The notes beneath the pieces were generated by a model. The model was given only the letters and a program-made list of their open reading frames with translations. It was not told the DNA's origin and made no database searches. DNA of 64,000 nucleotides from Saccharina japonica (Eukaryota; Sar; Phaeophyceae; Laminariales; Laminariaceae), in contig MEHQ01001899.1 in assembly GCA_008828725.1 (NCBI GenBank), positions 496,001 to 560,000 on the forward strand, read 5' to 3'. Shown here one piece after another: positions 22,891 through 35,712 of this stretch. Both the position numbers and the translations under genes were made by a program. Every line of letters begins with the position of its first letter. The first letter of the stretch is position 1.

Positions 22891-24960
22891 CCCAATAACA
22901 GCAATAGTACACTCGGCGCAATACCCAAAAGACGAAAGACCGAAATATCACACTACGTACGTACGCACCGCCCACAAGAGGAAAAAGCAAAAACACCAAG
23001 TAGCCTCAGTCAAAATCTACAGTAAACAAAGTGTACAACAGGATGCCGCTTCACGCTTCACCCTGGGGACAACAAGAGGGGATGGCCAACCCCAGGCCCC
23101 GAATGTTATATCCTGTCCCTCTGTCGCAACCCCGGCGAATCAACGCCCCCCCCCCCCCCCCCCCTTCCTCCAGAAGGCTACATATCCTTGATTGTCGTTC
23201 GTGATACCAGGCAAATGCAACTAACTCAATATTTCACCGAATAAACGCGACTACTACAACAATACTAGACATTCATACAGGAGGGACGTGTATATACCAC
23301 GTATCGAATTGGAAGCTCTACGGCCCGTCGATTCCGCACGCCAAAACAACGCTATTTGTAGAAGCTTCGTTTCACTACGCGTCGGATCGAACATCGATGG
23401 GCCTCGACCTCGGGGGACTGTTTAGCTGTTCAGCTGTTCAGCTGTCTCCTGCTATCATACCCGTACAATCCCGGAGCGCTTCCGTTAATAGTGACGGCAG
23501 TACGGATGGCAAAAAGTTACCGCCGGTGACACTATAATAGTAACAGTAGTTACTGCTGTATTGCCTGCTACAGACATTCTTTTCGAAATAAGTCGACATA
23601 TCGACTATCGCTTCCCGCCATAATAGCTCGAAATAAGTCGACATACCCCCCCAATACATCAACCCCCCCCCCCCCCTCTCCACCCTCTCTCCCGATCCAG
23701 TCGTCGGGGGCGAATTATCGCGCGCGCAAGTCCCATCCCCACATGGTACCAGTGTACGAGTACCAACACCCAGTGCAATTTTGAAGCTGCTCTTGACGCA
23801 TGTCAGTATACACGTTCACGAGAATCTTCGCTCACACCTCCGCTCATATACGAATGAATACCTTACGATCAAGACTGCGAAAACTACCCTGCACTAATTC
23901 CAAGTAGTTTGTCTCCGAAAACGTGGGTTGCGGGTCGATATTATATAATACGTAAAAAAGACTACTACTAATATCAATACCGTTGGTATTAATAGTGATA
24001 CCACCGTCTCACACGAAACCTCGCCACCACGCCAAACACCACCATCCATCCATCCATCCCATTATCGCACTCAGGATAAAAACATCAACATTGTTGTATT
24101 TTGTCGAGTTTGCTATCGCCAAGAGAGCTCCAATTAACGCCTTTTTGTCCCCTCAGTACGTACACCAAGCCAGAAGAATTAATGTCCCCCCACGTACACC
24201 AACACAAGCCAACAAGCCAGAAGTAGTACGTACGAATGAATGCAGCATATCGTATTCGGATATATACCACTCTTACACTGACTGCTGCAGCTGTCTCCCA
24301 ACCCCAACCTCAATCCAGTCACCATTCGATGTCCGGTGTTTCTACCGCATCGTATCATATACCACCGCCCGCCGTGCCTCTCCCACACATATCTCTCATT
24401 CACAACTCTCCCTCTCTCTCCCTTTCTCATCTCCCACTCCCAGGTTCGTCACCCAAGTCAAATCCGCACTCACTCTCACTCTCACTCGATAAACACAGCA
24501 GCGGCGGCGGTGTCGGTGTAAAAAAACACAGATGATTACATGTACTATTATACGTACGTACTGCTTGTGTACCCTGGTACCTGATACAGAGCTATTAATT
24601 ATATGTATATAACCGGTACAGAGTATAGTGTCCCACCGCTCTCGTCTTCTTTAGGACGTGTCCAGGGTCCAGGGGTATGATATCTCCGAAACACGATGAA
24701 TGGTCAAAGCAATTTGCAACGAAAGTCAAAAGCAACGTACAAACAACACAAACAAACACAGAGCGGACGAGCAACTCGCATCGTACTGGAAAAGGAGCAT
24801 CGTCGTATATACGGTACGTATCGTACATCGTAATGCGCGCTCGCGCAGCACTCTACGAGTACAACGTGATACAATGATACGAGTACTCGAAATTCGAAAA
24901 AAAAATGGTGCAAACAAGCCCTTGTATTGACAAGATCGTCCCAAAACACCCACCCCACAT
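22891..24960. other. Unannotated intergenic stretch
   Basis: Holds poly-C tracts (about 23147-23164 and 23665-23678), an ATCC microsatellite near 24045, and open frames without recognisable content. A fragment near 23893-23930 resembles MITE family P in reverse. Confidence 0.4.
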
Positions 24961-25473
24961 TTACGTACACTGCCCGCCACCACCCCGTGCCAAGGCATCT
25001 CTCTCACGGCCCACCGTTAGTGTCCCCATTGTTGGCGTCCTACCGCGCGCCGGGCCCCTCCGCTGTTCAGATGGCGCGGCCGAGGCATCCATATCATACT
25101 CGTACTCTCGTACTGCTTGCTGCTGTAACCACACCAGATCCGGCAAGCCCCCCGACTCTTCCTTCCTTCCCCGAGCGTTCCTCAAGGTGAACAAGGGCTG
25201 CTTCTCAAATTTAAACAGTACCCCTGCCCTGCCTTGGGATAGAAGCTCGCGACATAGAGCACAGGGGCCGATCTATCCCGGCGATGACGAATGCTGCAGA
25301 TCCGCAACGGGGGGGGGGGGGCAGAGACGAGCCTCTCATGCCAGAGGGGGCAGGGTGGGTTGAATTTGGGCAGCTCGGGTCTGCAGGGCGGCCGGCCCCT
25401 GGATTGAGCAGGTACACGTCGTCGCTGCCCCCAGAAACAGCCCACCACACAGCACACCGCACTCTATGTACAC

Positions 25474-26191
25474 CCAGCTTTGCTGGCCCCCCGATCCTCC
25501 TGTCCTCCTCCTCCTCTTCCTCCTCCCCCTCCTCCTCCTCCTCCTCCCCCTGCTGCTGGTGCTGCTGCTGGTGCTGCTGGTGCTGCTGCTGGTGCTGGTG
25601 CTGCTGCTGGTGGAGCTGCTGTTGTTGACGTCGTCGTAGAAGGCTGTCGTCGTTGGCGCCTTCTTGCCCTGCAGCTGCATCAGCCTGGCCCACTTTGCGC
25701 TCCGCCTCCATGATAGCGAGGTCACCCCAGAGGCTTGGCCCGTCTAGAAACTCCCCTATCGCTCCCGTGAACCGGATGCGTTTTGCCTCGTGCCCCCGGC
25801 GAGGGATCGGCTTCGCGGGCGGGCGGTGTATCCTCGACTCGTCGTATTCTTCAACGGTGTCGGCATAGCAGTCAGGGGAACAACATTCCGAAGAAGCGGA
25901 GGCACCTCCTCCGTGCTGATGCTGTGCAGAACCTATTGCCCCCCGCGCCCCTCCGCCCGCACCGCTGGGACCAGACTGCCCCCGAGCATTCGGAGTGGCT
26001 TCGCGATGGTGTGCCAGCTTGCCTATCCCGCCGGGGGGTTGCGTGCTCTCTTCTTCGTCTAACCTAGCTGCTGGTGTTGCTGCGATCTCTGCTGTGCGGG
26101 AGGGTGGGCTCGTCTCAAAGAAGGGCATCAAGATCGCATCGACCTCGCTGAGAAGGAGCCGACTGCGCTGTACCGGTTTGGCGTGACACAT
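25474..26191 (-). CDS. Possible exon of an unknown Gln/His- and Glu-rich protein
   Basis: On the minus strand an open frame runs from 26314 to 25211; an ATG at 26191 gives MCHAKPVQRSRLLLSEVDAI. The middle reads EEYDESRIHRPPAKPIPRRG then RIRFTGAIGEFLDG, followed by a long Gln/His run (about 25555-25625) and a Glu run (about 25500-25550). A plausible donor (CTGG|GTGTAC) lies at 25473, and a further possible exon on the same strand at about 24968-25185. The frame length partly reflects GC-rich low complexity, and no domain is recognised. It may be a real regulatory-type protein or chance. Confidence 0.4.
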
Positions 26192-26314
26192 CAAGGTAGG
26201 CAGGCGTCCTTTCCGTGGTTGGTGCAGGCAACAGTGCGAAGGGCTAGGGCTTTCCGGGGGGGCTTTGTTCCAGAGAGAGGTGCGTGTGACCCAGCCAGCA
26301 CTGCAACACTCCAC

Positions 26315-28145
26315 CGCAGCACAGCAGTGTGGTGGCAGCGGTGACAGTGTGTGACAGCACCTCGGATGACCAGCCGTTCGAAAAGGAACAAAGAAAAACC
26401 GACAAATTCGAAGTACGAAAATCAGACGGGAGGCCAGAAATTTTAAAAGCCCAAGCGCATAGTATAATTTTTAATATTAACCAGTCAATCTATTAATCTC
26501 ACATCTGATATTTTTGTAGAAACAATAAAACTGAAGTGAATATTGCGGATTATTGCGGATAATAATTTAAATTTGACCAATGAAATGACGACAAGATGCG
26601 AAAAAGCTGAATCTGGTGAAAGGTGAGAGTGGTGAGAAATAATTTATTGCGTTGAGTGCGGACCATGCTCGTACTCGTGCTCGTATCCTTGTTCAGAGGT
26701 ATACCCGAGGGTAACAGGTACCAATGACACATACATATCATATTCATACATATCTCTACATACGTACGTGTGGTACCTGGTACGATAGTGGGGTGGGGGT
26801 CACAGCTATCAAGTACCTGGTAGTGCACTGGCCGTGGTAAGATTCCAAACGTACACGAGTGTATACAGCGCGTGCGAACACGAACAGCCGAAGTACTGCA
26901 TTCCAGCAGCACCAGTATATAATAGTACTGCCTGTAGATGTTGACACACTGCTGCTGTGACGTCGAGTAACTGCGCCGAGTATGTGCGTTCTTTCTGAGC
27001 CGCTCATCGACGTCTAGCACACCCGGCCAGTGTCCATGCTGGTGAGATATATCTTCTACTAGAGGGAGATGCGACAGCTCTCTTTCTTTCTGTGGCTTCA
27101 TACGACAAACTGGTGGTCCTTATATCACACATCGGGCTGACCCGACCCGAACTGCTATTACTGCTGCTGCTGCTGCTGCTGCTGTGTTTGCCTTCCGACA
27201 AGGTCGCTGGGTCAGTGGCAAAGGGGTAAAGGAAGCAACGGCAGTAGTAGTATGTTGGGGGGGGGGTTGGATAAGTCTTATACGCAGAGCTCCCGAGGGG
27301 GGAGCAAGGCGGCCGGGGGGGGGGGGGGGCTGCGGGCTCTGTGAGGGGGGGGGGGCTGGCGCCCACAGGGGTAACGGAAGTAACTCCAATATGTAACGTT
27401 TGCGAACGGGGTTTGGACGAACAACTTCGCACGCTCTCAGACCGCGCGAGCAAACCAACCGAACCAACTGTATACCAGGCGTGGTACTTCATAGTACTGT
27501 TCGTTGTTTACTCACTACACCTTATTCTCGCTGCGATTCTGTTGTATCGGCACACTAACTCGCAACCCGGGGACAGATTATCACCGTGATTCCTCCCGCT
27601 CCACGTTCATATGCATTCGTGGTCTCACTTAAACGCAGTAGTCAGTAGACCACAACTCGCTTCTTACGAACGCATACATTATGAAACGTGCATTTATTTT
27701 GTCTTTTGGTGCTTATTTTTTTGGTTTGGCTCGTGTCGTTGTGTTCTCGTACCCGGTACGTTAGCATCTCACTTGCTTTACCCATTCATTTGCGTTTATT
27801 TTGTTTTGGTTTTTCTCTGTTTCACAGTCTGTGACCACAGAATTTGTATCTCTCTAGGATTGGGAATCAGGACAGGCACTGGGTGTACTGATGTGGTTGA
27901 GTAGAAAGAACGGGTTTAATGTGAAGACAACACACACACAATGTATTTTCATGATGCCTACTTTCCTATATCCGATACCGGTATGTTGTAGGTTGGAAAA
28001 TGTGCACTGCAGTCTTCTAAGCGGGAGATCGTCAACCGCCGCCCCCCTATCATACGTAGCAGCCCCCATCTCATCACAATTACTAGTATGTAGCGGGGAG
28101 CTTCGGCGAGAGTGCGTTGCGGGGTGGGGGGGGGGGGGGGGGGGT
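26315..28145. other. Unannotated intergenic stretch with (CTG)8 and G tracts
   Basis: Minus-strand frames at 26550-27101 (MKPQKERELSHLPLVEDI…) and 27004-27492 could be a 5' exon of the minus-strand candidate but have no supporting splice evidence. A CTG microsatellite lies at 27161-27184 and G runs at 27257-27355. Confidence 0.35.
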
Positions 28146-28246
28146 GTACTCATGTCGGCACGGCCGTTAGTCCGTATGACCATAGACCCTCGACATCCTT
28201 ACAATACCGTGGACGGCAGCACGTTGGGTTTTCACCAAACCAGGCT
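28146..28246 (+). repeat. Repeat family A, copy 3 (truncated), preceded by poly-G
   Basis: Starts GTACTCATGTCGGCACGGCC after an approximately 20-base G tract and matches the first 100 bp of copies 1 and 2 to TTTTCACCAAACCAGG. Confidence 0.82.
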
Positions 28247-30807
28247 AGGGGTGGTAGGGGGGGGGTCTATCTCTCCAGATCTCTGGGTAACACATCGTCA
28301 ACGGCAGCAGCTTCACGCACAGGAGCAGCGCCTTATGATGCCCGACAGCCTTGATTCAGCCTTCTTGCGAGTACGGCAACTGCCCCCCGCCACCCACGAG
28401 CTCGCAGCTAAGCCCCGCCCCAACTAATACTCTCTAACACTTCGGAGCGTAGCGACGGCGGGGGGGCTTCGTGCATCCGCTCGACGCCGGGGGAGGGGGG
28501 GGGGTCTACGCCGCCGAAGTCTGCAGGTTTGTAATACCACCCCGCTGGATCTCAAGGCTCGCCAGCTAGGCCGCAGCCGGTGGGATAGGGGCAAGGGCTT
28601 CCGCGTGACGCGCGACTGACGCCGGGGGGCCCGGCCGGGCTTCCGGCGATTACGTGATTTTGTGTATGGTTGAATCAACGCTGCTGGGCCTTACGATAGT
28701 AAGAATTGTTGATGGTATACTTCGAAGTATATGCATATCGCAGTATCTCATCCGTACCCCGAACTTGCCCTTGCCACCAGCGACAAAGGGCGAGATGGAG
28801 GACTGGACCTGGACTCACCCCCTAGGAGCGGTACCTTGCTTGTTTCCCTTATTGTCTTCGACCTCGTCTTTCAACATGCATACATGACGTACGTGCACAT
28901 GCACACACTTTGATAAGTTACTCCAGCGTAGGCCAGTCTGTTGGCGGTGGAATTGGGCCTATGATGACCGACCGACCGACGGCTAGCGTTTCGTTAGTCC
29001 ATCAGTCACCACAGCAGCGCTGGAGCATGGTGCAGTCAGTGCAGCAGGCACACCCGGCATCACAAACATACTCTCATGTTGCTGATTCGCGGACTTTGGG
29101 CTGGGCTTGTTTGCCTGTGGTTGAGTCGGATCAATGGCGGTATGTACATGGCCACCTGGGAGGGAGTACGAACCATCATACATCGTGCTTCAGAAACAAC
29201 GCTTAACACATGCTTTTCTGATGAATATTCGCGAACCTTGCCCGTACTATATGCCTGGGTACCTGGTACAGTATACATGATGCATACGGAGTATCTACTG
29301 TACGCCGGACCTTTTCGGTCTGTATGCTGGCAGCAGTTACTACTACTGTACGTAGGGTGTGGGCGGAGTAAGCAAGGGTCGACACCCTCGAGGAAAGCAG
29401 CCGTACGTCGCCTGCGTAGTATGTAAAGTATTACCCGTAGTCCCTTTTGGGCGTGTTGATATAGCGACCAAGAATATGATAACTTTGGCGTTACCAACCG
29501 TCTACGAGCCTCGTGAATGCCCAGAATTACGGGCAGGCCCATCGATGATAACTTTGGTGTTACCAACCAGCCGTACACGACGAGCATCGTGAGAGCCTAG
29601 AATTACGGGCAGGGCAGGGCCATGTTTACGCCGGTGCCGCACGAGTCCTTGGATTGTGTCACTCGGGCACCAATTTGTATCACCCCAACCGCGCAGTTTG
29701 CCGCTACTACTGCTGTGACCGTCACATGTGTTTCAGCTTCAATTTTCCTTTCTGAATTCCCAAGAGTCGACAAAACAAACCTAAGGGTGGAGAGGAGATC
29801 GAAGTATCGTAGTTTCGAGGAAACACAACAAGCTCCTCCAGAAAATCATACCTAACCGAAATGTATCGAAGATGCGGCTGTACAAACCTCATTGCCACGC
29901 CTCTCGCTGTGTGAACTTTGAGAAGGCTTCTTAGAACAACACGACGCGATACGAAGCAGAAGCCTTACTCCAAAATACGCATAAGGAGGAAGTCGTTTGT
30001 GCGCTCATACGCTCATGCCGAGCTGAACCGCAAAAGATACTGTGTACTAAAATACCGCAACAACTTTTTGGTACATTGCTGGTACATTGCGGCTCAAAAG
30101 AGGGCAGAATGGGGTGCGGAAGAGTTTTCATCGTGCGAGGAAACAGGATAATAACCCTAAAGAAAGAAACACCAGTAACTAATATTAAACAGTATACGTA
30201 TGTATGTTGGCACGTTGTCTCAGAGTGACACATACGAGGGAGACTACTGCGGGATTAAAACAAGAGAGAGGCTACTGCACGATAAAAACAAAATAGACTA
30301 CTGCGGGAATGGAGAACATCATCATCTTCGATTTCGGTCGGACTGGGACAACATGTCTATATGTGCAATACATTGTCGAAGGGCAAAATAAACAAAAATC
30401 ATACTTGACGATATTTTTCATATATACTGAATATATGTAGAATATATACTGAAGTATATTTATATATAGGCGTGCAATCATTGAATAACTGGTAGACGAT
30501 GTACGACACACAGGCCGCTCTCTACATATCCAACCCCGCGAAACCGCATGGGGGGTACACTGTTTTCGTCCATCCCATATACTATATTTGCCCTCTATAC
30601 TTCTCCAACTCCCTCCCTTTCGTATCCCATACACTTTTTTCTCCCCCCCCCCCCCCACTAGGGTGGTGCATGCCTTCGTGTTTATGACGGGGAGAGTTCA
30701 GCATTTTCTTCGCGCGTCAAGTGGCGTCGAATTGTGCATACACCCTCTAACCCTCTACGTGCGCGCTTTCTGCAGACAACTTTTTTTTCCAACATGAAAA
30801 ATAAAAT
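28247..30807. other. Unannotated intergenic stretch
   Basis: Two direct near-repeats 'aactttggYgttaccaacc' with 'agaattacgggcagg' occur at 29480-29535 and 29550-29610. AT-rich at 30380-30480. No gene recognised. Confidence 0.4.
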
Positions 30808-30888
30808 AAAAAATCCTCGGAGGGACTCGAACTGGCCAAACCGGCCTTTGCATTAGCGACGTTAATAAGCCGCTAGGCCATCGGGGAC
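30808..30888 (-). tRNA. tRNA-like sequence with A box, B box and poly-T (probable pseudogene or SINE)
   Basis: On the minus strand TGGCCTAGCGG (30880-30870) fits the A-box consensus exactly and GTTCGAGTC (30832-30824) fits the B box. TTTTTT (30813-30808) follows a TCCGAGGA end that pairs partly with TCCCCGA at the 5' end. However, the T-stem does not pair and no clean anticodon arm can be drawn; a GGCC…GGCC stem could be a long variable arm. I favour a decayed serine/leucine-type tRNA or a tRNA-derived SINE head. Confidence 0.4.
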
Positions 30889-33800
30889 GCCGATCTACAC
30901 ATTCCCAAAGGGGAAGGAAAGGTAAACAGGGAATGTCGTCTGGCGCCAGGCCTCAGCTCGGAGGAAAATAGAGGGAGCTTAAAGACAGGTGCAGCACTGC
31001 GGTAGTATCCTTATCATATTATGATATAGCATGAAAAGCAAGCCGAAAAACTCCCAGAGCCGAACCCGATCTAGTACGTCCATGGGGGGGGGGCGCACAA
31101 ATAAATTAGAAATGGCATCTCAAAATACTAAAAATAGCTTTCAGTGCTGCACTGTACATAAACACACGTCTGACTCTAATTCCAAGTAATTTGTCTCCAA
31201 CTGTCCCCAAAAACTGGATTGCAGCAATGAAGAGGTTAAGAAGGAACACTTCTCTCCCGCGCCGAACCGTAAAATAATGCGAGGGTGAGCATCAAAACGA
31301 ACAGATGCTCAATAATTTGAAGAAAAAAAGTTCAACTTAAAGTTCAACTTCAACTCGACCTTCAGCTTGACCTTGACACTTGTTGGCAGGTGAGATAAGA
31401 AAGGTAACACTATAAGACCGCTATTCTGCTGTCATATATATACGGTATGCAGCAATGAGATTAGGAAGGGGGCAGTGGGAAGAGTATCAACGCAAAGCTC
31501 GCGCAAGTGGATATTTCATGGTGTTATGTGTGTTCCGGTATTGTTGTTCATACGATATATACGATATTTTGTTTTCGTTTGCCATCTGGCAATGTGTGGC
31601 GTGGGTTTTCGCCTTGTAAAATAAACTGTAGGTTTTCTTTTTTGTACGTATTTCCCTTGGAATTTTTCTTTTTTCTGGGAATGATGTTTTTAAGTGATCA
31701 ACGATGCGGCTAATGTTAAACATTGCTGAGGATGGAAAACCTCATACCACAGCTATTTAATCCTTGGTATTCAAAACACGGTGGTACTGGTCGCTGCATA
31801 GTGCCGGTATGCGCCAGGCAACAATACCGACACTACAGCGGCAACCGGCACTATATACTCCGCACACTGCCACACTGGTTAATCCCATCTGTTCCAAGCG
31901 ATTTTACAGGCACTATTATAGCGGGCAGGCACCCGGCACTACTCAACCGGCACTATAGAGGGACCACTACCACTAATGTACGACTAAAACGACCGTGTGC
32001 CGTATAGTCTACCGACCGGTCAACAGTGGACTGCCTAACTCGCGATGACAGGTGTTGCGCTAAAAGTGGTAAACTACAAACTTTAACTTAACTCGGACTC
32101 AATCCCTGCCTGCGCCGTGGCTCTCTGCCGCTCTCTGGTAGTAGTGCCGGTCCACCCCGCGCATACACACACGACACACACATCGTATCGCGTTCGTTGG
32201 CGACATGTCCCTATCATCCGAAAACCCTTGCGTTGAGCAATCCTAGAGACTCCCACGCCACACACCACCTTACAAAACCCTCTTGTAGCCTTTCAGTCCA
32301 TATGCTATCGTGGGACATGCTCGCCTGTGCTGTCGTCAGCAAACAACCGATATCATCCCTGATCATCCTTGGACAGGTGGGGGAGCTCGACGGCAGATTG
32401 ATCAATTCGGTGGATGCTGTTCGGTAGCATCGAAAGAAACCCATCACTACATCCTCTGGGCTCGCGGGCCGGGACAAAAGCACCGATTAGTATAAGCCAA
32501 CAGGCAAAGCGCAGACGTGGAGGCGACTGCGGCAGTGTCGAGGGTGGAGCCGATGTTATCGATAGTGGCGATGGCAGCTATGGGGTGTGATCCTATATGG
32601 GGTGTGACCCTATAAAAAAGGGTCACGACCCATAGGACGGCAGTGTCCTTGTCGTTCGGGCATTCACCCCACCCAGAACCGGTGCGAGTGTTTCTACTGT
32701 ACAGTACATCTTGCACCGTCCATCATGACGTCATGACATCGTGACATAGACGGACAGGACACAATCAATCAACGTTGACAAGCAGTGGTAGATGATACAG
32801 GCGGGGATAGATCATATAACATAAAAACGTATTTACGTACGTACTCCGAATAATATCGTACGCAGTCAACTTCCAAGAAGTTAACGTGGGTGGGTGGGTG
32901 GGTGCGATTATACAAGGAAACAGCAGATTCTCCTGCGAGTACCAGAACCAGATATCCCTGGTAGCAAGCAACCCTCCCCGCCCCTTGCGAATAAATACAT
33001 TTGGAGGGTATGCGAGTCTTGAAGGAAATAACATCAAAAACAACGCATGACAGACTGCACATACATGCATACGACCCGAGTTGGCAAAATTCTATTCGAA
33101 TCGACGAGCAGTGGGTGTGCTGAACCTGTACCTGTATGCGATAAAAATGAAGGCACGTGGGCACGTGTTTTACCAGGGGGGGGGGGGGCACCTGTGACAC
33201 CTGTGGCTTGTCCGGAAGACCGCTGAGAGGGTAAAACCACCTACTCGTACTTCGTACGAGTACTTCGTATATTCGGGTTAATCATCCGTTGAGCTGGAAA
33301 GTAACAGCAGCAGTAGTGGTGATAAAACAACACACAATCAATCATCGAGCATCGTGCCTGTGGATGTGGTTGTTGTGTTGGGGCCTTGCCCAAATGCGCA
33401 GAATCATGTATTCACGTACTCGTAGGCTGACCGTCTTTGGGCATTGGTCCTGTTGTGACCCTTGTACTATCACCCAGCGGAGTTACCTAATATACCGCAC
33501 GTACATGGGGGCATACACAACCCGTGGTATGCACTACAGTACGAGTATGTACGAGTACGCGCGACCGAAGTATCACATATCACACGCAGCTTACGAAGTT
33601 GAGTTTCCACAATATGTCGTATAGTTATGTTTGTGAAATTTTCGCACTTTTCGAAACTTTTCTCTTCGCACGAGCACTTTTCGGCAAAACGCTAAGTACC
33701 CCAACACGGGAGGCCCGGCCGGACACATTGGTCGAGGTTTGAGCTCGATCCGAGCACTGCAGCTCGCGTGGCGGGCGTTTAAAGATTTTTTTCTCGCGGG

Positions 33801-35250
33801 AGTGGATAAGCCGATTTCCCTGGTTTCTCTGCGTGAGACTTTTTTTTGTACGTACGTGCCAGTAAATAATACGTAATGTCCTGTTGTGTGCCCTGATTTC
33901 ACGAGCTGGTCATGCGCACACACAGGAGAGCGCAGACATATCGGTATACCACAGACAGGTAGAAACAGAACATGCAGAGAGCACAACGTTACTACTCTGC
34001 ATAAGCACCAGCAGCAGGTAACACCGTGCCTGGGTGATACACCCATCTGCGCTGTACTGCTGTGGCTAGCTGTGTTTATCGGAGCAAGCGGTCCGTAATC
34101 CACCATCTACCTTTCTGTTGTGCTGATATATGTGACTGACCCACTCTCACTTTGGCCTGAAATGTAATGGTCGCTTGGATCAAATAGGAGTACGTACCTC
34201 AACTGTTCATACGTACATAATTTTTTGTGTTTCTTTCCTGAAGCTCACTTCAGAAATCTACAAGACATCAGACAATATGCAGCAAACACAAACGAGGTCA
34301 CAGCCCCGCCTAGAAGCACAAGCAGCAGACATTACTGTGGCGGGTCCGCCGTTTACTGCTGTGGCTATTAGTGGTTGCTCCATCGAGGCTTGCATCCGTC
34401 ATCAGCAATCGCCACCACACCTCTCTCTCTCTTCTGCCTGCTGCCTGCTGCCTGCCTTGCTTGCATGGTGTATGTGCGGCCTGTCGTGCATCTGGCGCAA
34501 GCCGCGACAAATAATACTGTACCGGTATTTGGGCAAATCATTTTTTGATGTTTAATTTATTTTCAGGTGCGGGGGTGCAATCTGGGCAAAACAAAAAATA
34601 ATTACTGTAGATCGCATTTCCAATTTTATTATTTCGTACCAGAAATGGAGTTAATTAATTATTTTCGGAGTTCGGGCACACGATAACCCAGACCCCACAT
34701 ATATAAGACAAACAGCAAACACAAACCAAGTGGATTTCTTACGTAGTAGGCAGGTGTGGTCGAGAGTTTCAGCCCCTTTTTCGATGCATCCTTTTCTACT
34801 TCTTCTGCAAATACTATCCCACCACTACTGCTGTACGAGCACTGCTGTGTCCCATGTGTCACGTGTGCGTGCGTGTGCGGTGTGTGCTGTGTGTCATAGA
34901 CCTTCCATACCTTGAGCGCCACAACAATAAACTATTGACAAATATGATAAAATGTTTGGCGAGGTCATTAACAAAAATCTCTGAGAACGATCGAGTCAAT
35001 AATAGTAGTAGTAATGGTTCCATCATATTTCCGAGTATGTTTTATCCCCAAAAATGCAGGTCCAGTTTTTTAAATGATATTTGTACAGAAGTAATACGCA
35101 GATATTTCATAACGTCGTACCAGGTATTTATGTAATACCAGTATACAATATGATATGCGTATGATACAATATCGCATGTTGTATGAATAGTAGATTCTCG
35201 ATTTGTCCTTGCGCCACTCCCCTAGGCACGTCCCGGAGGGGAACCTTGTA
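30889..35250. other. Unannotated intergenic stretch
   Basis: Includes a GGGT microsatellite (about 32887-32903), a diverged family P fragment near 31175-31240, and short frames around 32214-32716 (minus) with no recognised content. No gene supported. Confidence 0.4.
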
Positions 35251-35712
35251 TATAGTATCAGTGCGCAGAATGATCATGGGATACCCTTGTTACATTGTCC
35301 TGCTGACCCGGGTAGTATCCAGGGGAGTCACTGAACCATATCCTTAACGAGGAATAAACACATAGCACGCGCGAACGGCTTATTATAAAATCGAGTAGTA
35401 ACTACCAGGTGTTATGGTACTGCTGGCATGATGTGGAAACGTTTGGTAAATACCTGTGGTATCAGGTATAATAATCGTATTGGTAGTACTTGGAAGGCGG
35501 TATCTTAGGTGGGAACCAGGGATGGTTCCCGATGTCTTTTAGCCATCCCACCCTTCACTACACAGGCTCCTATTAAATAGTACATCACGAAACCTACACC
35601 AATACCACAAATAACACATAGAACAAAAATTCTACGCAGCTCGCAAAGTTGAGTATCTACTATTCAATCGGTTGAACTCACAGCTGACGTATTTATAATA
35701 ATTTTATTTAAT
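35251..35712 (+). repeat. Repeat D, copy 2 (interrupted)
   Basis: Same 299-bp sequence as 16690-16988 with very few changes, broken by a 153-bp insertion at 35410-35562 plus its 4-bp target duplication, and by an extra 10-bp segment after CTCCTA. Confidence 0.88.
35410..35562. mobile_element. Solo-LTR-like 153-bp insertion in repeat D
   Basis: Starts TGTTATGG and ends CACTACA, i.e. TG…CA ends. CAGG flanks both sides (35406-35409 and 35563-35566), and the sequence is absent from copy 1. Size, ends and 4-bp duplication fit a solo LTR of a very small (TRIM-like) retrotransposon; no second copy is in this window, so the class is inferred. Confidence 0.7.

Noticed and set aside
24500..24860. TACG/GTAC-rich stretches as a telomere or centromere signal
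   Set aside because: Short, irregular and dispersed over the whole window; no telomeric unit array.
32214..32716. Two minus-strand frames (…GFFRCYRTASTELIN…)
   Set aside because: Different frames with no splice link and no similarity recognised; insufficient for a gene call.
16690..35712. Repeat D copies as the two LTRs of one retrotransposon
   Set aside because: The 18 kb between them has no gag, protease, reverse transcriptase or integrase, the ends lack TG…CA, and D copy 1 sits inside another element.
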